Position numbers and translations under genes: made by a program | Notes under the pieces: model-generated | What the model was told of the DNA's origin: nothing | Database searches by the model: none | What the model saw: the letters and a program-made list of their open reading frames with translations, nothing else | Shown here: positions 53,503 to 61,117 of the stretch, piece by piece | How the letters are laid out: each line of letters opens with the position of its first letter | How positions within the stretch are numbered: the stretch's first letter is position 1 | Assembly: GCF_017565645.3 (NCBI RefSeq) | Contig: NZ_CP086136.1 | Span: 5,253,501 to 5,317,500, forward strand | Origin: Bradyrhizobium barranii subsp. barranii | Lineage (GTDB): Bacteria > Pseudomonadota > Alphaproteobacteria > Rhizobiales > Xanthobacteraceae | Length of the DNA stretch: 64,000 nucleotides | Direction of reading: 5' to 3'

Positions 53503-54053
53503 GGACGCCTGGCTCCTGCGAAAGGCAGCGCAAGCTGCACGAGGATCTGGATGCAGAGCAGGCTCATCCCGAGCGCCATCAGCGAATAGGGAATGGCGAG
53601 CGGCGGCGACCACATCGAGTTTGAGACCTGACCGTCGACATAGGCTTCATGGGTCAGCGTCCAGGACTTCCAGGCGAAAAAGGCGCAGAACAGGAACGTC
53701 GCAGCATCGACCAGCCAGAGCCTGATCCGGTTCGCGAGCGGCGACAGCAGGCCGACAAAGGCCTCGATGCCGATATGGCCGCGGTTCTGCTGCACATAGG
53801 CCGCCGTCATGAAGGTGGCGCCGACCAGGAGGAATACGGCGGCCTCGTCCTGCCAGTAATTGGCGGCCTTGAACAGGGCGCGGCTGAGCACGCTGTAGCT
53901 CAGGATGGCGCAGGCCGCGATCAGCGCGATCGCTGCGAACACGACGATGATGGTGTTGAGGACGGCGAGACCGCGATCGATCGCCGCCGCAAGGCCGGTC
54001 CCTGCGGCAGCGTTCGCCTGGTCGTCACGATCCGGAAGCGGACCGTGGCTCAT
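53499..54053 (-). CDS. dctQ: TRAP transporter small permease (system 2)
   Basis: 184 residues, four transmembrane helices, with YWQDEAAVFLLVGATFMTAA and HIGIEAF as DctQ landmarks. Overlaps both neighbours by four bases (ATGA), so the three genes are translationally coupled. Confidence 0.88.
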   Translation of the reverse strand: MSHGPLPDRDDQANAAAGTGLAAAIDRGLAVLNTIIVVFAAIALIAACAILSYSVLSRALFKAANYWQDEAAVFLLVGATFMTAAYVQQNRGHIGIEAFVGLLSPLANRIRLWLVDAATFLFCAFFAWKSWTLTHEAYVDGQVSNSMWSPPLAIPYSLMALGMSLLCIQILVQLALPFAGARRP

Positions 54054-55072
54054 GCGCCGACGTCGGAGGCGAGCTTGAGCAGGTTGGCGGCGGTCGCGGT
54101 CTTGGCGCCGTAATCCTTCCACGCGGTGTCGCGGGCAATGTCGCGCCATTTGCCGACGGTGGCGGCATCGAGCGCACTGACCTTGGCGCCGGCCTTCTCG
54201 TAGACCTTGGCGACCTCGACGTCGTCGTCCTGCGCGCCCTTGCGGCCGAAGGCTTCGAGCTCGGTGCCGACCGCGAGCAGGACGTCCTGCTGGTTCTTCG
54301 GCAGCTTGTCGAAGATCGCCTTCGACATCATCAGCGGCTCGAGCATGAACCAGTAGGAGGCACCCGCACCGGAGGTCAGCGACTTCGCGACCTCTTCGAG
54401 CCGGAACGAGATCAGGCTGGTCGAGGAGGTGATGCCGGCATCGCAGGCGCCGGTCTGCATCGCCGCGTAGATTTCGTTCGACGGCACCGAGAGCACCGAG
54501 GCGCCGGCGGTCTGGAGCACCATGTCCATTTCGCGCGAGCCGCCGCGCACCTTCATGCCCTTGGCATCTTCAGGAGCGACGATCGGCTTGGAGCGGCTGG
54601 CGACGCCGCCGGCCTGCCACACCCAGGTGAGCAGGATGATGCCCTTGTCGGCGAGGAAGTCGGTCAGCGCCTTGCCGACCGGCGCCTTCTTCCAGCGCAT
54701 GCCCTGGTCGTAGGTGGTCACGAGGCCCGGCATCAGGCCGATATTGGTCTCCGGCAGCTCACCACCGGCGTAAGGCATCGGATAGAGGCTGATGTCGAGC
54801 GCGCCCTTGCGCATCGCGGAGAACTGCGCGTTGGTCTTGATCAGCGAGGAGTTCGGATAGATTTCTGCGGCGATGTCGCCTTTGCTGCGCTTGGCGACTT
54901 CAGCCGCGAACATGCGGCAAAGCCGGTCGCGGAAGTCGCCCTTGTCGATGGTCCCTCCCGGGAATTGATGCGAGATCTTCAGCGTGGTCGCGGCATGCGC
55001 GGTACCAGTGCCGAAGCGAAGAATGGCGGGTGCGGCGACGGCGGTCGCGATCAGATGACGGCGCGTGAGCAT
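54050..55072 (-). CDS. dctP: TRAP transporter solute-binding protein (system 2)
   Basis: 340 residues. Signal MLTRRHLIATAVAAPAILRF (twin-arginine-like), then LKISHQFPGGTIDKGDFRDR and the DctP core (VRGGSREMDMVLQTAGASVL; EIYAAMQTGACDAGITSSTS). AAGGGGAT precedes ATG 55072. First gene of its operon. Substrate unknown; sequence differs enough from system 1 to suggest another ligand. Confidence 0.88.
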   Translation of the reverse strand: MLTRRHLIATAVAAPAILRFGTGTAHAATTLKISHQFPGGTIDKGDFRDRLCRMFAAEVAKRSKGDIAAEIYPNSSLIKTNAQFSAMRKGALDISLYPMPYAGGELPETNIGLMPGLVTTYDQGMRWKKAPVGKALTDFLADKGIILLTWVWQAGGVASRSKPIVAPEDAKGMKVRGGSREMDMVLQTAGASVLSVPSNEIYAAMQTGACDAGITSSTSLISFRLEEVAKSLTSGAGASYWFMLEPLMMSKAIFDKLPKNQQDVLLAVGTELEAFGRKGAQDDDVEVAKVYEKAGAKVSALDAATVGKWRDIARDTAWKDYGAKTATAANLLKLASDVGA

Positions 55073-55369
55073 GGTGTATCCCCTTGGACGGCCCTTGGCC
55101 GGTTCTTGTTTGGTGTGAGGTGGGCTGGGTCCTTGAGACCAGCGCATAGGTCCATCCTAGCCGGTCTCTCACCCAATATTCTCTCATCTGATAGTTCGAG
55201 ACCGAATGCCGGGGCAAGTGCCGGCCTTGCTGCAGTGCACACTGGCCGTCCGCGAAGCCGGCCCGCAGAAATTTTGTCAATGGGCGCGTAACAACGCCAG
55301 CGGGCAATCCGTCGAGATCAGATAGCGGCGTCCGTCGCTGACAAACACCATCTCGAAGGGAAATCACTC
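55073..55369. other. Divergent promoter region
   Basis: About 300 bp between the TRAP-2 operon and the MXKDX gene. No gene seen. GGTCTC (55163) and GAGACC (55197) form a distant dyad; its meaning is unclear. Confidence 0.4.
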
Positions 55370-55612
55370 ATGACCATTCGCACCCGCATCGTGCTCGGCG
55401 TCTCGGCTGCCGCTCTGTCGCTTGGCCTCGCGCTGTCGCCGGCCGCTTTTGCCCAGGACAAGATGGGCAAGGACGACGGCATGATGAAGAAGGACACGAT
55501 GTCCAAGGACGGCATGAAGAAGGACACCATGTCCAAGGACGACGGCATGAAGAAGGACCACATGTCGAAGGACGGGATGAAGAAAGACGACGGGATGATG
55601 AAGAAGAACTGA
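55370..55612 (+). CDS. Exported MXKDX-repeat protein
   Basis: 80 residues: signal peptide (VLGVSAAALSLGLALSPAAF), then a chain of Met-Lys-Lys-Asp / Met-Ser-Lys-Asp units (KKDTMSKDGMKKDTMSKDDG) in pentapeptide-like period. Met and Lys content suggests binding of copper or anionic partners, but the family role is unknown. Confidence 0.85.
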   Translation: MTIRTRIVLGVSAAALSLGLALSPAAFAQDKMGKDDGMMKKDTMSKDGMKKDTMSKDDGMKKDHMSKDGMKKDDGMMKKN

Positions 55613-55666
55613 TCTTCCGCCGTCGTCGCGGCGTCTGCGAAGGCAGACGCGCGCTTGGAAGTCCGA

Positions 55667-55687
55667 GGGCGGTCACATGGACCGCCC
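55667..55687. terminator. Hairpin between convergent genes
   Basis: GGGCGGTC-ACATG-GACCGCCC between the MXKDX gene and the DUF6481 gene, which converge. No T-run; weak call. Confidence 0.35.
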
Positions 55688-55749
55688 CCAGCGATGTTTC
55701 AGTTCAACTTCACTTGAACGCGACGTGAGTTGAACGTGACTTGCGAACG

Positions 55750-56097
55750 TTACTTCCGCTTGGCCTTTCGGGCAGCGTAGCGGGCGTCGCGCTTGGCCTT
55801 TTGCTCGGCCTCGACTTCAGCCTGCTTGGCGATCGCTTCTTCCGCTTCGCGGGCGATACGCGCGGCTTCGGCCGCTGCAGCTTCTTCCGCAATACGCTTC
55901 TGCTCGGCCTTCTCGGCTTCGCGCGCGGCCTTTGCCTCTGCGCGCTTGGCCGCGAGCGCCTCGCGCTCAGCACGACGTGCCGCCACCGCCGGATCATCCA
56001 GCCCGGGCTGCGACTTGAATTTGTTCAAAAGATTTTTGCGCGCTTCCTGCGCCGCCTTTTGCCGGTCTGAAAACCCGGGTTCCCTAAATCCACTCAC
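55750..56097 (-). CDS. DUF6481-like coiled-coil protein
   Basis: 115 residues from GTG 56097: MSGFREPGFSDRQKAAQEAR, then LLNKFKSQPGLDDPAVAARR and a long Ala/Glu/Arg/Lys coiled coil (EAEKAEQKRIAEEAAAAEAA) with a basic end. The FxEPxFxDRQxAAxxAR opening is the family hallmark. The frame runs much further upstream, but that part is not protein-like. Function unknown. Confidence 0.8.
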   Translation of the reverse strand: MSGFREPGFSDRQKAAQEARKNLLNKFKSQPGLDDPAVAARRAEREALAAKRAEAKAAREAEKAEQKRIAEEAAAAEAARIAREAEEAIAKQAEVEAEQKAKRDARYAARKAKRK

Positions 56098-56360
56098 GGG
56101 CCTTGCCTTCCTCGCTTTCAATCCTACATCGGTGACTGTTGGTACGTCGGCTGGGCATAGCAGGCACCACGCGACGCAGAAGCGTGTACATCGGCGCGCG
56201 TCGCGAAGCCACCCATAATCGCAGCCGATCAGGTAGACGAAAAATCGCCACCCCCGACGATCTCTCGTAGCCCCGAAAAACTGCCGAATTGTGATGTCCT
56301 TCATAGAGGACCACACGGAGCGGCGCCTAGCGTCCGCCCGGTACGAGACGGAGCACGGGC

Positions 56361-56588
56361 ATGATGATCTCAAGACTGAGCCCGAAGGCGCTCGCAATCG
56401 CCGTCGCGGTGGTCGCCTTGGCTGGCGTCGCACTGTTGCTTGCCCGCCCGAAGCCGATCGAAAGTGCCGTCCTCGGCGCGGATTGGGAATGCACCCAGAC
56501 CGCATTCTTGCTGACGACCTGCGCACCGCGGGCCACACCGGCGGTCGAAACCTCGCGCAAGGATGCGATCCGACAGACCCGGGGCTGA
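56361..56588 (+). CDS. Small exported or anchored protein
   Basis: 75 residues: hydrophobic N-terminus (ALAIAVAVVALAGVALLLAR), then two Cys (DWECTQTAFLLTTCAPRATP) probably in a disulfide. GGAGCA precedes the ATG pair. Unknown function. Confidence 0.6.
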   Translation: MMISRLSPKALAIAVAVVALAGVALLLARPKPIESAVLGADWECTQTAFLLTTCAPRATPAVETSRKDAIRQTRG

Positions 56589-56658
56589 ACGATCGACCGG
56601 GATGTGACGCGACGTCGCAGAGGTGGTAAAGCCGGCTCACCCCTGCGATCGGCCAGTC

Positions 56659-56895
56659 ATGTCCAAGTCTGAGTCCAAGTCTGAGTCCAAGCCCGAACCG
56701 GGCAAAAAGCCCAAATCCCTCGCAAAACCTCAATCCGGCGACAACCGTCGCGGCGCGATTGCCGGATTGATCATCGCGCTCGTGATCCTCGGTGTCGGCT
56801 GGTGGCTCGCCCGCGATCTCACCGCGGCCAGCAAGATGCAGGACTGCCTGATGTCGGGGCGGACCAACTGCAATGTGATCGAGCCGGCGCGCTAG
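56659..56895 (+). CDS. Small one-TM protein with Ser-Lys repeats
   Basis: 78 residues: MSKSESKSESKPEPGKKPKS (three short S-E-S-K-like repeats), a transmembrane helix (GAIAGLIIALVILGVGWWLA) and a short tail with two Cys (DCLMSGRTNC). The same CLxSGRTNC ending occurs in other rhizobial small proteins to my knowledge. Unknown function. Confidence 0.65.
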   Translation: MSKSESKSESKPEPGKKPKSLAKPQSGDNRRGAIAGLIIALVILGVGWWLARDLTAASKMQDCLMSGRTNCNVIEPAR

Positions 56896-57069
56896 AACGG
56901 TTCCGCCGCGCCCCCCGGGGCCGAAAATTGCCGTGATCTTAATCATTTGTAACGGGACTTAGCCGACCAAAGCAGGTCAGTTATGTCCGCCGGCATCAGC
57001 CAGGCGCGAGGCGAATCGTCTATCGCGCTAGGCACCACGGCAATCGCGAGAGTAGGGGGTTAAGCACGC

Positions 57070-57852
57070 ATGAGTGCGTCCAGCCGCATGAAGATCATTA
57101 TTCCCTTGGTTTCGGCCATGTCCCTTGTCGCGCTTTCGGCGCAGGCACAGGACTCATTGCCGCCAAGACCCCAGGCCCAGACGCCTGCGGGGCCCGGCGC
57201 GGGCGCGCCGCCCCAGAACAATCAGAACATGCGCAAGGGCCCCCCGCCGCAGCAGGCGGCCCGGCCCGCGCAACAGCCCGGCGGCCAGCCCCACGCCGGC
57301 GGCCCCGGTCCCGGCCCACACGGAGCAGGCGGCTCGCCGCCCGGACGCAATTACGCCAGGGGCCCCGCACCGGAGCGCGACTGGGGCGGACACGCCTATC
57401 GCGGCAATCGCGCCTGGGATGGCGGGCGCTGGCGCCACGAGGTCCGCAACGGCCGCTCCGGCTGGTGGTGGGACGTCGGCGGCGTCTGGTACTATTATCC
57501 GCAGCGGATGGCCGGCCCGCCGGCCTACATCTCCGAGGATTACTTCGACGACATGCCGGTGGCCTATGCTCCTGCGCCGCCTCCCGTCGCCTACGAACCG
57601 CCGCCGCCTCCGCCACCGGCTGATCCCGGCGCAAGCGCACTTGGCGGCGCCATCGTCGGCGGCGTGCTGGGCGGCCTGATCTCGGGCAACGCCTCGGGCG
57701 CGGCCGCGGGTGCCGTGATCGGCGGCGCCACCGGCGCGATCGCCGGCGCCACGGCTGCCTCGCGGCCCGGCTATTATTTCGCCCAGGGCAATTGCTACTA
57801 CCGCTATCCGAGCGGCCAGTATGTGCAGGCCGATCCTCGCGCGTGTTACTGA
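57070..57852 (+). CDS. Outer-membrane-type glycine-zipper protein
   Basis: 260 residues: signal peptide, Pro/Gln/Gly-rich low-complexity region, WDGGRWRHEVRNGRSGWWWD, a Pro-rich stretch (PPPPPPPADPGASALG), then a glycine zipper (GGAIVGGVLGGLISGNASGA) and a C-terminal YYFAQGNCYYRYPSGQYVQA with two Cys. Glycine-zipper envelope proteins insert in or contact membranes. Followed by a strong terminator. Confidence 0.8.
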   Translation: MSASSRMKIIIPLVSAMSLVALSAQAQDSLPPRPQAQTPAGPGAGAPPQNNQNMRKGPPPQQAARPAQQPGGQPHAGGPGPGPHGAGGSPPGRNYARGPAPERDWGGHAYRGNRAWDGGRWRHEVRNGRSGWWWDVGGVWYYYPQRMAGPPAYISEDYFDDMPVAYAPAPPPVAYEPPPPPPPADPGASALGGAIVGGVLGGLISGNASGAAAGAVIGGATGAIAGATAASRPGYYFAQGNCYYRYPSGQYVQADPRACY

Positions 57853-57876
57853 GACTGCAGGCAAGGTCTGAAACAA

Positions 57877-57904
57877 GGAGGCGGGCGCAGGCCCGCCTCC
57901 TTTT
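57877..57904 (+). terminator. Rho-independent terminator
   Basis: GGAGGCGGGC-GCAG-GCCCGCCTCC followed by TTTT, 25 bp after the glycine-zipper gene. Confidence 0.85.
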
Positions 57905-57952
57905 GTCTGGGCAACGAATTGCTTGCTGAAGCGATACTGATCGCTTCGCGCG

Positions 57953-58111
57953 TCACACCAGCCAGTTGAAGAACGCGATCGCGGCCCAGACCAAGCCTGC
58001 GATCCAGGCCAGCATCACGATACCGATGGTGGCAAGAAACGTGGCGCCGAACAGGTCGGGCCTTGCGCGTCGCGTCGGGACGTGAGCCTCGGCTGCTGCT
58101 TCCTGTGTCAT
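57953..58111 (-). CDS. 52-residue one-TM protein
   Basis: MTQEAAAEAHVPTRRARPDL then FGATFLATIGIVMLAWIAGL and VWAAIAFFNWLV. A basic N-terminus and one or two hydrophobic helices. Similar in length and helix pattern (G-IxMLxWIxxLxWxA) to 35649-35810. Unknown function. Confidence 0.6.
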   Translation of the reverse strand: MTQEAAAEAHVPTRRARPDLFGATFLATIGIVMLAWIAGLVWAAIAFFNWLV

Positions 58112-58299
58112 GATGGACCACCCATGCCCTCTCGCGGCGGTGCGAGCGGTTGAGTTCTGTTTAGCCGAGACGCCGGTTGCAGGCTGTGACGCAGTTCACA
58201 GATGCGTCAGGGTGGGTTCGGACGACGCGAAGCCACCCCGCATTCATACGGACGAAATTGCCATCGGTCCGTCCATATCGGTCGGTTAGGTTCGGCCTC

Positions 58300-58452
58300 A
58301 TGTGCCCCAAGTACGACCCACAGCACGAAGCCGAGGCGGCGATGAAGCGGGCCGCGGCGTCCGCCGACGGCGCCGACCGGCAGAGACTGATCCAACTGGC
58401 TCTGGCCTGGCATCAGCTCGCCCGCGACCGGCGCGACGAGCAGACGGACTAA
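58300..58452 (+). CDS. 50-residue helical protein
   Basis: MCPKYDPQHEAEAAMKRAAA then SADGADRQRLIQLALAWHQL and a charged end. Two amphipathic helices; the AAMKRAxxxxDxxxRQRLIxLAxxWHxLAR pattern is seen in rhizobial small proteins. A GGTTAGGTT sequence lies just upstream. Unknown function. Confidence 0.6.
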   Translation: MCPKYDPQHEAEAAMKRAAASADGADRQRLIQLALAWHQLARDRRDEQTD

Positions 58453-58522
58453 TCGCATCCTCGGCGAGATCTCGCGTCAATGGCCGGCCGAGGTCGGGAC
58501 GCTGGTTGGCCTGCATGAGAAA

Positions 58523-58551
58523 GCCCCGTGCTCGGGGGACAAGCACGGGGC
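58523..58551. terminator. Hairpin without T-run
   Basis: GCCCCGTGCT-N9-AGCACGGGGC between the 50-residue gene and the EcfG promoter. Confidence 0.4.
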
Positions 58552-58685
58552 CCTTCAAAGCCGACCGGGGCTGGCGGGTCGGCACCACTCCATTTCGTTG
58601 CAGCCAACGTGCTGGTCGTGATCTCGTTCGCGGCGCTACGCATTTCGTCGCGCCGTGGTTCGCTGCGACTGACGTTGCGCGGTTA

Positions 58686-58710
58686 GGAACATCCGTTCCC
58701 CGTCGACGTT
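58686..58710 (+). promoter_or_regulatory. EcfG-type general-stress promoter
   Basis: GGAAC (58686-58690), 16 bp, CGTT (58707-58710). Exact consensus. The expected transcript start near 58717 almost coincides with ATG 58719, implying a leaderless mRNA. Confidence 0.6.
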
Positions 58711-58718
58711 GGCCGGCT

Positions 58719-58937
58719 ATGACAGACCCCGAATTGCGCGCGCAGTCTTTCGAGATCGCCTGGAAATATCTCGACCAATCCGGCCTGCTCACCGGTGAGC
58801 CCAATGATTCAGCCCGCTTCATCCTGAACAGGATCGACCGCTTGATGCTGCGCGGCGAGCGGCGCAGGCTGCTGCTGTCGAACGCCGCGATCGATGCGTA
58901 CCGATTGCGGCCCGTGCTCGTGACCTTGGATGCATGA
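58719..58937 (+). CDS. 72-residue helical protein, probably stress induced
   Basis: MTDPELRAQSFEIAWKYLDQ then SGLLTGEPNDSARFILNRID and RLMLRGERRRLLLSNAAIDA. All-helical, soluble. No ribosome binding site is seen before ATG 58719, in line with leaderless translation from the EcfG-type promoter. Confidence 0.6.
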   Translation: MTDPELRAQSFEIAWKYLDQSGLLTGEPNDSARFILNRIDRLMLRGERRRLLLSNAAIDAYRLRPVLVTLDA

Positions 58938-58979
58938 ACGAACCGAGCCAGCGAAACGCGGCATTAATGAATGCGCGCT

Positions 58980-59039
58980 GCCGATTTTTGCGATGACGAT
59001 TCGTGCTTTTGGAACGAAGCGGAGTCGGACCGTGAACAA
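58980..59039 (+). repeat. 60-bp dispersed repeat, copy 3
   Basis: Reads ADFCDDDSCFWNEAESDREQ in the plus frame; aligned without gaps to the copies at 30736 and 31106, 28 kb away. Hairpin stem has one mismatch. Confidence 0.6.
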
Positions 59040-59084
59040 AAGAAAGGCCGCTTAGGCGTCGGCTGATCTGGTGCTGCGCCTGAC

Positions 59085-59339
59085 TCAATCGATCGCCAGG
59101 CAGTGCTCCAAATGAGGCTCCGAGTCCGCCTTCTCGCGGCTTGGACGCGCCCAGGCCTGAATAGCGAAGGCGAATTGATGCTGACTGGCCGCCGCGTCCG
59201 CAATGGAAGCCCGCGCCGTCTCGATGCGCCGTGTGATCACGCTGGAGTTCACGACGCCAGCGTCGATTGCCAAATACGACATCGCGATCACGGCAACCGC
59301 AGATGCGATAGCCATTCTCGTCCACTCGGTTGGCAGCAT
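59085..59339 (-). CDS. Small membrane or exported protein
   Basis: 84 residues from ATG 59339 (AGGGA upstream): MLPTEWTRMAIASAVAVIAM is a signal anchor; the rest is soluble and helical (TRRIETARASIADAAASQHQ). Unknown function. Confidence 0.55.
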   Translation of the reverse strand: MLPTEWTRMAIASAVAVIAMSYLAIDAGVVNSSVITRRIETARASIADAAASQHQFAFAIQAWARPSREKADSEPHLEHCLAID

Positions 59340-59614
59340 CGAATTCCCTATCGGGCGCACGTCGCCCGGCGCATAGATAGGGTTCGTCTGCCCGGTTCAA
59401 AGACCGGGGCGAGGGTACCCACGTATTCGTGAAGTAATGAGGATAGGTAACTGTGCGTCCGTCACGTCGATCAAGCGGCACCGAAATTCCGGCAGCGCGA
59501 ATCGAAATCGTCCACGGGATCGACGAGAACAGCGGGGCTCTTGAAGACGTCTCCGGTGAGCGGGCGGCCGATACCGCAAGTCGGCTCCATCGGCCTCGTC
59601 AATCCAGTGATGAA

Positions 59615-59660
59615 TGGCGATCCCAGCAGGACTCGAACCTGCAACCCGCGGAGTAGAAAC
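59615..59660 (-). repeat. tRNA 3'-half fragment, island attachment site
   Basis: Minus strand ends GGTTGCAGGTTCGAGTCCTG, CTGGGATCGCCA: T arm with TTCGAGT loop, acceptor 3' strand and CCA. No 5' half of the tRNA lies beside it. I recall this ending from tRNA-Arg (UCU) of rhizobia. It is the far end (att site) of an element whose integrase is at 63545-64000. Confidence 0.6.
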
Positions 59661-59841
59661 ACTTAGGCTAACTCCACCATTTTCCTTGATTACCCATAGA
59701 GTTAGCCGGCTTCTGCCTCACAGTTCGGGAGTTTTTTCGGGACCTCATTTGTGTCGCCTGCGAGCCGGCATCTCGCGTGCCATGGCGCAGCTACGGCAGA
59801 TGAATCAATGCAAGGATAGCGACGTGCCACAGTGCGCGCCT
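59661..59841. other. Island edge without a gene
   Basis: Lies between the tRNA fragment and the IS3 element. A plus-strand frame over the tRNA fragment (MAIPAGLEPATRGVETLR) is a tRNA-antisense artefact. Confidence 0.5.
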
Positions 59842-59987
59842 AGAGCTGGCCCCGGTTGTTTGGACAGCGCCCCGCTGGATTTAAGTGGATTCCTGCCGGG
59901 TTATGCTGAACGCGGGGCTTTACGGTTTTGTCGTTGCGTCGGGAGGGCGTAGCCCGACCAGAGCGACGACAAAACCGTCGGCGACGG

Positions 59988-60726
59988 TCATGCGGCCATC
60001 ACCATAGCTTGCGTGCCGAAGTAAGCCTCGTCGGGCGTGCGCCCGTCAAGGCTCGAGTGAGGGCGTCCCTGATTGCCAGAGCCGCTCGACAAACACGTTG
60101 TCGCGCCAGGCGCCCTTGCCGTCCATGCTGATGGCGATCTTCGCGTCCAGCGGCACATCGGTGAACTCGAGGCTGGTGAACTGGCTGCCCTGATCCGTGT
60201 TGAAAATCTCGGGCCTGCCGTGCTTCGCCAACGCCTCCTGGACCGCTTCGACGCAGAAGGCCGCCTCCATTGTGATCGAGACGCGATGGGCCAGGACCCG
60301 TCGGCTGAACACATCGACGACCGCCGCGAGATAGACGAAGCCACGCCGCATCGGAATGTAGGTGATGTCCATTGCCCACGCATGGTCGGGCCGCTCGATC
60401 TTCAATCCGCGCAACAGGTACGGGTAGATCTTGTGACCCGGAGCCGGCTTGCTCGTGTTCGGGCGACGATAGACCGCCTCGATCCCCATGCGCTTCATCA
60501 GCGTCGCGATGTGGCGGCGACCGGCGTATACGTCCTCCCGCCGCAGCAACGATCGCAGCATACGCGCTCCCGCGAAGGGATAATCGAGATGCAGCTCATC
60601 GAGCCGACGCATCAAGGCAAGGTCCTCGGCCGAAACTGGCCGAGGTTCATAGTAGACCGTGCTGCGAGCCAGCTTCAGGACCTTCGCCTGGCGCACGATA
60701 GAAAGATCATGATCGCGGTCGATCAT
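59988..60726 (-). pseudogene. IS3 transposase OrfB with internal deletion
   Basis: The integrase core has AMDITYIPMRRG (first D), NTDQGSQFTS (second D) and RDNVFVERLW (E). Right after ERLW the frame runs into QSGTPSLEP and stops, while GRPHSSLDGRTPDEAYF, which normally follows some 35 residues later, is in another frame. About 100 bp is missing plus a frameshift. Confidence 0.75.
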
Positions 60727-61028
60727 CGCTTTGCGCTCAGCAGGCCCGCCTTGGTGAGCGCGCCGGACAAAAAATCGTTTTCCAACGCCAGCTCGCCGAT
60801 CTTGGCATGTAACGCCTTCAAATCGACCGGCGTCTCGGCCGATGTCTTGTCATGCCCAAACACGCCGGCGGCGCCTTCCAGGAGCTGGTTTTTCCAGATC
60901 GTGATCTGGTTCGGATGAACATCAAACAGCTGCGCCAGCTCCGCCAGTGTCTTGTCGCCTTTGACCGCAGCCAAAGCAACCTTCGCCTTGAATGCCGGAG
61001 AATGCGTCCGGCGGCTCTTCTTCGTCAT
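60723..61028 (-). CDS. IS3-family transposase OrfA
   Basis: 101 residues: MTKKSRRTHSPAFKAKVALA and a helix-turn-helix (TLAELAQLFDVHPNQITIWK), then a leucine-zipper-like end (ALHAKIGELALENDFLSGAL). ATG 61028 has GGAGCG upstream. Its stop overlaps the orfB start by four bases. Confidence 0.85.
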   Translation of the reverse strand: MTKKSRRTHSPAFKAKVALAAVKGDKTLAELAQLFDVHPNQITIWKNQLLEGAAGVFGHDKTSAETPVDLKALHAKIGELALENDFLSGALTKAGLLSAKR

Positions 61029-61117
61029 CTTCGCTCCTGATTCGCAGCAAGAATCCTCGCCGCTGTCAGGCAGAAAATCCACTCAAGCTACTGTCCGAAT
61101 TTGCGGGGCCAGCTCTC

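Larger units (their letters stand above)
59842..61116 (-). mobile_element. IS3-family insertion sequence, defective
   Basis: Terminal inverted repeats AGAGCTGGCCCCG at 59842 and its complement ending 61116, followed on each inner side by TTTGGACAG / TTCGGACAG. Two overlapping transposase frames (orfA, orfB) are present but orfB is broken. The left IR boundary is clear; no convincing target duplication. Confidence 0.75.

Noticed and set aside
59614..59952. 112-residue frame starting MAIPAGLEPATRG
   Set aside because: It is the antisense of a tRNA 3' end; the IPAGLEPATRG and similar strings are typical artefacts of tRNA antisense frames.
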